NCBI GenBank assembly: GCA_027033525.1
Contig: JALVLD010000150.1
Span: 1-8,043, forward strand
Source of the DNA: Candidatus Dojkabacteria bacterium
Lineage (GTDB): Bacteria; Patescibacteriota; Dojkabacteria; GCA-002793355
DNA length: 8,043 bases
Direction: 5' to 3'
Shown in pieces: positions 1 to 5,819 of the stretch. Both the position numbers and the translations under genes were made by a program. Each line of letters starts with the position of its first letter. Position 1 is the stretch's first letter. The notes below the pieces were generated by a model, which was not told the origin of the DNA, did no database searches, and saw only the letters and a program-made list of their open reading frames with translations.

Positions 1-1
1 G

Positions 2-574
2 TCTAAAAATAAGGCAATTGAGGCAAAGAAGGCAGCTAGCAACCAGAGTAGCAATAATAATCTTACACTTGCAAGACTGCAAGAAAAGTGGCATGAATTC
101 ATAGAGCAATTAAAACCGTATAATGGACATTTATACGCCTTCTTGTTAAGAGCTAAACCCGTAGAGTTAACGTTTGACTCAGAATTCAATGCGTATACTT
201 TGCAGGTAGATGTTAAATATAAGTTTCATAAAGAACGTATAGAACTCGCTGTTAGCCAACAAGCAATTAGAGAATTAGGGAGTAAGATTTTTGGGACGAA
301 TATAAAAATTGTTGCAAACGTGAATAGTGATTTAATAAACGAATCAATAAGCAGCAAAAAAGTTGAAAATGGTAGTAACGTGGTTAATCATAAAACATCT
401 AGCCAGAAAGGTCATGTATCTAAGATTAGGGAGAAGTCTACCAAGAAAAAAACTGTTGGTGTAAGTGCTAAGGCTGAGGTCATAAACAAAACTAAGGGGC
501 AAACTAAGGCTGATTCTTTTAAGCCTGTTGAGGAAGAATTTGGAGATATATTTGCAGATGCTGTAGAATTGTAA
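2..574 (+). CDS. dnaX: DNA polymerase III subunit gamma/tau, C-terminal part (5' truncated)
   Basis: The reading frame is open from the window edge to a TAA at 572-574, so this is the last 190 codons of a longer gene; the TTG at 143 is internal and not the real start. The visible part begins in a polar linker. It continues with a domain containing a Trp (codon at 89-91), the words LKPYNGHLYAFL and LLRAKPVEL, and ending near FGTNIKIV, which resembles the DnaX C-terminal oligomerisation (collar) domain. After about position 335 comes a Lys/Ser-rich low-complexity stretch, and the protein ends in an acidic peptide (EEEFGDIFADAVEL). The AAA+ ATPase part lies upstream of the window. DnaX forms the clamp loader with the delta subunits and, in tau form, tethers the polymerase. 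dnaE starts 4 bases downstream, which supports the assignment. I am fairly sure of the family from the collar domain and the neighbour, but the ATPase motifs cannot be seen. Confidence 0.82.
   Translation, partial: SKNKAIEAKKAASNQSSNNNLTLARLQEKWHEFIEQLKPYNGHLYAFLLRAKPVELTFDSEFNAYTLQVDVKYKFHKERIELAVSQQAIRELGSKIFGTNIKIVANVNSDLINESISSKKVENGSNVVNHKTSSQKGHVSKIREKSTKKKTVGVSAKAEVINKTKGQTKADSFKPVEEEFGDIFADAVEL
541..569 (+). promoter_or_regulatory. possible internal promoter for dnaE inside the dnaX 3' end
   Basis: TGGAGA (541-546) and TAGAAT (564-569) are separated by 17 bases and lie just before the dnaE ATG at 579. Each differs from the sigma-70 consensus (TTGACA, TATAAT) at only two and one positions. 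The layout resembles the dnaA promoter (TGGAAA, 17 bases, TATAAT). A start site 6-7 bases after the -10 box would give a leader of only 3-4 bases. Because the bases also encode the DnaX tail, a chance match is quite possible. Confidence 0.22.
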
Positions 575-578
575 GGTT

Positions 579-3500
579 ATGGAAAAGAAAGCAACCAAAA
601 AAACTCCGTATTTTGCTCATTTGCACTTACATACGGAGTATTCAATGTTAGATGGTCTTATTAAGCCTAAAGAGCTTGCACCTTTAGTAAAGGAATATGG
701 GATGAATGCGGTTGCAATAACAGACCATGGTGTTATGCATGGAGTAGTGTATTTTTATTTAGAGGCAAAAGCTGCTGGGATTAAACCAATAATAGGCGTA
801 GAGGCGTACTTAGCAGAAGATTATAAAAAGAAACAAAAATTTTCAGGCAAGAAGGATGCTGCAGATAAGATGTATTATCATTTAACGATTCTTGCAAAAA
901 ATTTCGCAGGTTATCGGAACTTACTTAAGCTTGTAAGCATCGCCAACACAGAAGGATTTTATTATAAGCCGCGTATTGATAAAAAATTATTGCAAAAATA
1001 TTCAGAGGGCTTAATAATATTGAGCGGGTGTTATGGGGGAGAAATCCCCAATATTTTGTATAGGTATCATGCTAATAAAAAAGAAGCTTTAGAAAGGGCA
1101 TCTCAAGTGGTAGCATGGTATAAGCAGATTTTTGGTGATGATTTTTATATAGAAATTCAACGTGGAACTTCGGATAAGGAAAGCCAAGCGATTTTAGATC
1201 CTTTACTTATTGAACTTGCAAATAAAACAAAAACAAAGTTGGTTGCTACAAATGACGTACATTATGTATATCCTGAGGATGCTAAAGTGCAGGAGATCCT
1301 GTGGGCAGTAAACACTGGTAAGAAGGTCGATGATCCGGATCTTTTTAAAAGTGAAAGCGACCAATTGTATTTGAAAAGGCCGGAAGAGATGCTGGAACTT
1401 TTTAAGGATATTAAGGAAGCTGTATATAACACAATGGAGGTGGTTGATAAGGTAGAGGAGTATTCGATCTTATTTGATAGGATCCAACCGAGATATCCTG
1501 ATGTGCCTAATGGAAAAACTGCTAAAGATGTGCTTCGTGAAAAAACATATGAGGGTGCTAAAGAGCGATATGGCAAATTAACGAAAGAGATAAAGGACCG
1601 TATTGATTACGAACTTAGCGTGATTCATCAAAAAGGTTATGATGATTATTTTCTAATTGTGGCGGATTATATTAATTGGGCGAAGAAGCAGGATATATTA
1701 GTAGGGCCAGGACGGGGTTCTGGTGCAGGAAGTGTAGTGGCATATTCTTTAAAGATTACAAATATAGATCCTTTTTGGTGGGGGCTTGAGTTTGAACGTT
1801 TCTTAAATCCACATAGGCCTTCACCTCCGGATTTTGACGTAGATTTTCAGGATGATAGGAGGGATGAAGTTATTAGGTATATAGAAGAGCGATACGGCAA
1901 AGAAAATGTTGCGGCAATCTGTGCTATAGGGCGTATGGATACAAAGGCTGCGATTCGAGATGTTTCACGTGCTTTGGGTATTCCGCTCGAATTGGCTGAT
2001 AAAGTTGCCAAACTAATCCCAGTTAAGAGAGGAAAGCCCATGCCGATTCAAGAAGCCTTGGAGACAGTTTTAGAGTTAAAGGAATTGGTTAATAAACATC
2101 CGGAGTTAAACAGAATGATACAGGCTGTTTCACGTATTAAGAAATTAGCGCGACATGTAAGTGTGCATGCATGCGGATATGTGATTACTCCGACTCCGTT
2201 AACAGACTACTTGCCGTTGCGTTTAGCCCCTCAGGATTCTGAGTTAATTATTACTCAAATAGAAGGTAAACCGTTAGAAAAAATAGGATTAATGAAGTAT
2301 GACTTCTTGGGATTGCGTACTTTAACAATTATAAAAAATACCTTACAAGCAATAGAAAAACATCATGGTAAGAAGATAAACTTGGATGAAATCCCTCTAG
2401 ACGATGAGCATGTTTTTAAGTTGTTCCAACAAGGGCAGACAGATGCAGTCTTTCAATTTGAAAGTCAGGGGATGAAGAATTATTTAAGGGAACTTAAGCC
2501 TACAAACATACAGGACATTAACTTTATGTGTGCTGCATATAGACCCGGGCCTATGAAGTATATCCCTGACTATATTCGTCGCAAGCATGGTAAAGAGAAA
2601 ACAGAATATTTACATCCAGATCTAGAACCAATATTGAAGGAAACATATGGTATTGCTGTGTATCAAGAACAAGTATTAAGAATAGCAGTGAAGATGGCAG
2701 GTTATTCTGTGGGCGAGGCAGATATTTTGCGGCGCGCAATAGGGAAAAAGGAAAAGGAGACAATGTTGAAAGAAAAAGATAGGTTAATAAAGGGTATGTT
2801 AGAACGTGGATATTCTAAGGAGGTCGCCAATAAGGTTTGGGAATACATGTTACCTTTTGCAGAGTATGGTTTTAACAAATCTCACTCTGCTAGCTATGCC
2901 TTAATTGCCTATCAAACAGCTTATCTTAAGGCTTATTATCCAGTTGAGTTTGTAGTTGGTTTATTGCAAACTGACCAAGAACGGCCAGATAGGTTAGAAA
3001 AGGATTTGGAGATAGCATTAAAAATGAAAATAAAAGTACTATCTCCTCATATTAATAAAAGCGAGATTCGCTTTACCATTGAAGATGTAAACAAAGAATT
3101 AGAACCTTATTGGTTGGATAAAGATTTTGAAAGTAAATTGCTCACAAGCACAAAACCTTATTTGGGGATGGTGCGTTATGGCTTTGGGGGTATAAAAGGG
3201 GTTTCAAGTAAGGCAGTAGAAGAAATTATAAGAGTTAGGCATAAAGGTGGTGAGTTTAAACACTTAGATGATTTATTAAATCGTGTAGATTTGCAAAAGG
3301 TAGACAAGAAGTCACTGTTGTTATTGGCTAAGGCTGGTGCTTTTGACGATTGGGGAGAGCGTAAGGCAATAATGACTTTAATAGAAAATATTTATGAGAA
3401 GTACAAAACAATTCAAAAGCAAGCTGCTGAAAGTCAAATGTCTTTGTTAGGAGCAATGACAGGGGGGGGACAAGCTGAGGTTTCCCAAACATCTTTGCCC

Positions 3501-4175
3501 GAAGTAGAGCCTGCATCTGTAATTGAAATTCTAAATTGGGAGCGGGAGTTATTTGGAATATATTTAACTTCTCATCCGCTTATGCAAATAAAGGAATATT
3601 TGCGTGCACATAATACTGTAACAATTCGAGATGCAAAAAATAAGCTTTCTGAACCAGTTAAAATTGCTGTACAAGTGAAACGGGTCAAGAAATATACGAC
3701 TAAGAATGGGGACTTAATGGCGTTCTTGGATTTAGAGGATTACACCGGCACATTAGATGCGGTTGTGTTCCCTAGAGTATATGAAGAATTTGCCAAGCGT
3801 GTATTACTTAATGTTGATTTGGACAATACACCGCTTATTCTAGAAGGCACAGTAGATAAAAAGATGGATAAATTTAGTTTCATAGTTAATGACTTTATGA
3901 TTGTGGACTTTGAAGAAGCCAAGAGAATGCAGGAAGAATTGCTGCAAAAATACAAAAATGTGGCAATAAGTACAATCGGAGTTGAACTTTCTCCTAATTT
4001 AACTAGAGATGATTTGGTTAAACTCAAGAAGCTTATTGAGCGGTATCATGGGGGGAACGCTAAGTTAATATTTAAGTTTCACAGTGGCAAGACAGTAGAG
4101 TATAAGTTTTTGATAAATCCTGCTTTCGAGTTAATTACTCAACTTAAAGAATACGGGAAAGTCGTGGTTAAATAG
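579..4175 (+). CDS. dnaE: DNA polymerase III subunit alpha (replicative polymerase)
   Basis: This is the catalytic subunit of the chromosomal replicase: 1198 residues, normal for the DnaE1 class. The N-terminal PHP domain (about 10-280) has HLHLHTEYS (H16, H18), ITDHG (D49, H50), E75, H101, C151 and NDVHY (D226, H228), so its metal site looks intact. The C-family polymerase core has GPGRGSG (376-382), PDFDVDF with catalytic D420 and D422, and KYDFLGLRTLT with D575, matching E. coli D401, D403 and D555. It also has YRPGPM, YQEQVL and FNKSHSASYALIAYQTAYLK. A helix-hairpin-helix region (about 855-925), a likely beta-clamp motif QMSLL (953-957), an OB-fold (about 1027-1110) and a C-terminal tau-binding-type domain follow. 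The ATG at 579 sits just before the conserved PHP motif, so no later start is possible; an AAGG only 2 bases upstream is a poorly placed ribosome site, so coupling to dnaX is likely. No dnaQ-type exonuclease domain is fused. Confidence 0.98.
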   Translation: MEKKATKKTPYFAHLHLHTEYSMLDGLIKPKELAPLVKEYGMNAVAITDHGVMHGVVYFYLEAKAAGIKPIIGVEAYLAEDYKKKQKFSGKKDAADKMYYHLTILAKNFAGYRNLLKLVSIANTEGFYYKPRIDKKLLQKYSEGLIILSGCYGGEIPNILYRYHANKKEALERASQVVAWYKQIFGDDFYIEIQRGTSDKESQAILDPLLIELANKTKTKLVATNDVHYVYPEDAKVQEILWAVNTGKKVDDPDLFKSESDQLYLKRPEEMLELFKDIKEAVYNTMEVVDKVEEYSILFDRIQPRYPDVPNGKTAKDVLREKTYEGAKERYGKLTKEIKDRIDYELSVIHQKGYDDYFLIVADYINWAKKQDILVGPGRGSGAGSVVAYSLKITNIDPFWWGLEFERFLNPHRPSPPDFDVDFQDDRRDEVIRYIEERYGKENVAAICAIGRMDTKAAIRDVSRALGIPLELADKVAKLIPVKRGKPMPIQEALETVLELKELVNKHPELNRMIQAVSRIKKLARHVSVHACGYVITPTPLTDYLPLRLAPQDSELIITQIEGKPLEKIGLMKYDFLGLRTLTIIKNTLQAIEKHHGKKINLDEIPLDDEHVFKLFQQGQTDAVFQFESQGMKNYLRELKPTNIQDINFMCAAYRPGPMKYIPDYIRRKHGKEKTEYLHPDLEPILKETYGIAVYQEQVLRIAVKMAGYSVGEADILRRAIGKKEKETMLKEKDRLIKGMLERGYSKEVANKVWEYMLPFAEYGFNKSHSASYALIAYQTAYLKAYYPVEFVVGLLQTDQERPDRLEKDLEIALKMKIKVLSPHINKSEIRFTIEDVNKELEPYWLDKDFESKLLTSTKPYLGMVRYGFGGIKGVSSKAVEEIIRVRHKGGEFKHLDDLLNRVDLQKVDKKSLLLLAKAGAFDDWGERKAIMTLIENIYEKYKTIQKQAAESQMSLLGAMTGGGQAEVSQTSLPEVEPASVIEILNWERELFGIYLTSHPLMQIKEYLRAHNTVTIRDAKNKLSEPVKIAVQVKRVKKYTTKNGDLMAFLDLEDYTGTLDAVVFPRVYEEFAKRVLLNVDLDNTPLILEGTVDKKMDKFSFIVNDFMIVDFEEAKRMQEELLQKYKNVAISTIGVELSPNLTRDDLVKLKKLIERYHGGNAKLIFKFHSGKTVEYKFLINPAFELITQLKEYGKVVVK

Positions 4176-4223
4176 AGAAAAACCGTAATTTGGCGAACAG
4201 GCTTAAGACTTCCTTTAAATGTT

Positions 4224-4232
4224 TTATCCACA
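4224..4232 (+). promoter_or_regulatory. DnaA box 1, perfect consensus
   Basis: TTATCCACA matches the DnaA-binding consensus at all 9 positions. It lies in the short dnaE-dnaA gap, upstream of the dnaA promoter, and is in inverted orientation to box 2 two bases away (TCCACA, CA, TGTGGA). Confidence 0.85.
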
Positions 4233-4234
4233 CA

Positions 4235-4243
4235 TGTGGAAAA
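4235..4243 (-). promoter_or_regulatory. DnaA box 2, overlapping the -35 region
   Basis: The minus strand reads TTTTCCACA, one mismatch from TTATCCACA. The centre of this box is 11 bases from that of box 1. It covers the proposed -35 hexamer (4237-4242), so bound DnaA would compete with RNA polymerase. Confidence 0.7.
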
Positions 4244-4265
4244 GTCATCCACACTTGTCTATAAT
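4237..4265 (+). promoter_or_regulatory. dnaA promoter, predicted to give a leaderless mRNA
   Basis: A perfect -10 box TATAAT (4260-4265) lies 17 bases after TGGAAA (4237-4242, 4 of 6 matches to TTGACA). Only five bases (AGCGT) separate the -10 box from the dnaA ATG at 4271, so transcription should start at or next to the A of the start codon. No Shine-Dalgarno sequence precedes the ATG, in agreement with this. DnaA boxes 2 and 3 overlap the promoter, which suggests repression by DnaA itself. The start site is inferred from spacing, not measured. Confidence 0.72.
4245..4253 (+). promoter_or_regulatory. DnaA box 3, inside the promoter spacer
   Basis: TCATCCACA is one mismatch from TTATCCACA. 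It begins one base after box 2 and its centre is 10 bases from that of box 2. It lies between the proposed -35 and -10 elements of dnaA. Confidence 0.68.
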
Positions 4266-4270
4266 AGCGT

Positions 4271-5653
4271 ATGGTTGCAGGTGAAAAAGAGTTGGCTAAA
4301 TTGTGGGCTTTAGTTAAGAATTCCTTGCAGCGAGAAATATCTTCTAAGCAATATAAAGCGTGGGTTGAAAAATCAACCAAACTATTGCGATTTGAGGAGA
4401 ATAAAGTAGCAGTAGCTGTCCCTAATAGTGTGGTTTTAAAATGGTTAAGTAATAATGCAAAGTTTAAAATAGCCCGGATTTTGTCTCAGCTGCTGGGCAC
4501 AGATGTTATTGTAGAGTTTAAGATTACTCCATCTGCTTTTAGAGAGTATAAAAAACGTGATAAAAATTCCGATACAGTTTCTTTGTTCGATCCTGAAGCT
4601 AAATATTCTGAGCAAGTAAAGAAAGCCTTAGAAAAAGCTCAGATTCATCCTAAATATACGTTCGAAAACTTTATTGTTGGGAAAAATAGCCAGTTGGCAT
4701 ATGCAGCTGCTGCGGCAGTAGCTGATTCGCTTGGTGAAACATATAATCCTTTGTTTATCTATGGGTCTGTGGGGGTAGGTAAAACTCATCTAATGCAAGC
4801 TGTGGCCCACAAAGTCATTTCAAAGGATCCTATGCGGAAGGTATATTATTGTTCTAGTGAAACATTCCTTAACGAAATGGTGGATAGTATTCGTAAGGGG
4901 AAAACATTAGACTTTCGTAATCAGTATCGTCAATTAGATTTATTGTTAATTGATGATATTCAATTTATTAGTAATTGGCAATCTACTCAGGACGAATTAT
5001 TTCACACATTCAATACTTTATATAATGCTGGGAAACAAATTATTTTTGCGTCAGATAGGCCACCTTCTGAGATTAATGGTCTTGCCGATAGGTTAAAATC
5101 TCGGTTTGAAGGTGGAATGGTGGTAGATATTTTGCCTCCAGATTTTGAAACTAGGGTAGCAATCCTAAAAAGGTATAATGAAACAAAGCATATAAAATTG
5201 CCCGATGCAGTACTAGAGCGCATTGCTGTTTTAGTCGTTGACAATGTGCGTACATTAATAGGGGCATACAATAAAGCACATAGTTATATGAAATTAACTC
5301 AAAGTGAAATTTCGCCAGACGAAATTGAAAAATTGTTGGGGATAGATCAAGCAAGTCTGCAACGTAAGCTTACGCCTCAGAAGATAATTAGTAGCGTGGC
5401 TTCATTTTTTGGTGTACAAGAAAAGGATTTGAAATCTAAGTCTCGAAGTGCTCGGGTAGTGCTTCCTAGACAGGTAAGTATGTATTTAATTAGGACGTTA
5501 TTGCATTTTTCTTTAGAAGAAACTGCACGTGCTTTAGGACGTAAGGATCATACAACTGTGTTACATGCTATTGAAAAAATGAAGTATCTACAAGCTGAAG
5601 ATAAGGAGTTTGCCCAGAATATTTTGCGCATCAAGGGGAAACTGGTGCGTTAG
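4271..5653 (+). CDS. dnaA: chromosomal replication initiator protein DnaA
   Basis: DnaA binds 9-bp boxes at the origin, forms an ATP-dependent filament and opens the duplex; it also acts as a transcription regulator. At 460 residues it has the normal length with a short domain II. Domain I (about 1-80) starts with the typical LWALVKNSL. Domain III is an AAA+ module with Walker A GSVGVGKTH (165-173, K171), Walker B LLLIDDIQF (D228, D229), sensor 1 FASDRP (S261, D262), arginine finger in LKSRFEGG (R278) and sensor 2 arginine R327. Domain IV (about 355-460) carries the DNA-binding helix-turn-helix with RKDHTTVLHA (424-433). Two motifs drift from the usual form: NVRELEGALN appears as NVRTLIGAYN, and GGRDHTT as GRKDHTT. 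The ATG at 4271 is the only start upstream of domain I that fits. The gene has its own promoter with three DnaA boxes; dnaN, its usual neighbour, does not follow. Confidence 0.98.
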   Translation: MVAGEKELAKLWALVKNSLQREISSKQYKAWVEKSTKLLRFEENKVAVAVPNSVVLKWLSNNAKFKIARILSQLLGTDVIVEFKITPSAFREYKKRDKNSDTVSLFDPEAKYSEQVKKALEKAQIHPKYTFENFIVGKNSQLAYAAAAAVADSLGETYNPLFIYGSVGVGKTHLMQAVAHKVISKDPMRKVYYCSSETFLNEMVDSIRKGKTLDFRNQYRQLDLLLIDDIQFISNWQSTQDELFHTFNTLYNAGKQIIFASDRPPSEINGLADRLKSRFEGGMVVDILPPDFETRVAILKRYNETKHIKLPDAVLERIAVLVVDNVRTLIGAYNKAHSYMKLTQSEISPDEIEKLLGIDQASLQRKLTPQKIISSVASFFGVQEKDLKSKSRSARVVLPRQVSMYLIRTLLHFSLEETARALGRKDHTTVLHAIEKMKYLQAEDKEFAQNILRIKGKLVR

Positions 5654-5661
5654 GAGTAGGC

Positions 5662-5692
5662 GTGCGGCGGCGGCCTGCGGCCGCCGCCGCAC
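5662..5692 (+). terminator. perfect GC-only hairpin after dnaA, probable transcription terminator
   Basis: GTGCGGCGGCGGC (5662-5674) and GCCGCCGCCGCAC (5680-5692) are exact reverse complements; one more C-G pair gives a 14-bp stem with a TGC loop. It begins 8 bases after the dnaA stop. Apart from one A-T pair near the base, the stem is all G and C, while flanking DNA is AT-rich. It is followed by AAAATTT and not by an immediate T-run; a T-rich stretch comes later (about 5711-5722). Termination of the dnaA message is the simplest role, but a dispersed palindromic repeat or DNA-level structure is also possible. Confidence 0.6.
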
Positions 5693-5714
5693 AAAATTTC
5701 ACCCATCAAATTTT
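5693..5714 (+). repeat. weak AT-rich inverted repeat downstream of the GC hairpin
   Basis: AAAATTT (5693-5699) and AAATTTT (5708-5714) are exact reverse complements around an 8-base loop, and the second arm runs into a T- and C-rich tract. As RNA the stem would be weak. It may supply the U-rich part of a bipartite terminator. The remaining sequence up to about 5785 shows nothing else I can name. Confidence 0.3.
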
Positions 5715-5785
5715 TCCTTTTTTGCTTGGCGTGCTACAGCATCTAGCGAATTTTTTTGTTTATATGTGATAATTGTTTTCCCCTA

Positions 5786-5814
5786 TTGTATTGTTAAATA
5801 CTTGCGAGTAGAAT
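5786..5814 (+). promoter_or_regulatory. promoter of the transglutaminase gene, predicted leaderless
   Basis: TAGAAT (5809-5814, one mismatch to TATAAT) ends five bases before the ATG at 5820, the same distance as at dnaA. TTGTAT (5786-5791, 3 of 6 matches to TTGACA) lies 17 bases upstream. There is no Shine-Dalgarno sequence before the ATG. An alternative is the extended -10-like TGTGATAAT at 5765-5773, which would give a leader of about 40 bases but without a ribosome site, so I prefer the proximal one. Confidence 0.5.
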
Positions 5815-5819
5815 AAAGT

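Noticed and set aside
344..598. Minus-strand open frame opposite the dnaX end
   Set aside because: A shadow of the plus-strand gene, with no start signal or family feature. The same holds for the other minus-strand frames within dnaE, dnaA, the transglutaminase gene and cca.
1805..1813. AAATCCACA, a DnaA-box-like word inside dnaE
   Set aside because: Two mismatches to the consensus, isolated, and fully explained by the polymerase coding sequence.
4176..4223. Terminator for dnaE in the gap before the DnaA boxes
   Set aside because: I find no stem followed by a T-run there; the dnaE message may continue into dnaA.
5791..5796. TTGTTA as an alternative -35 element for the transglutaminase gene
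   Set aside because: It is closer to TTGACA than TTGTAT but would leave only 12 bases to the -10 box, too short for normal promoters.
5610..5816. Small plus-strand open frame running across the dnaA end and the GC hairpin
   Set aside because: It overlaps the conserved dnaA domain IV, and its Arg/Ala-rich stretch is just the CGG hairpin translated; no ribosome site and no recognisable motif.
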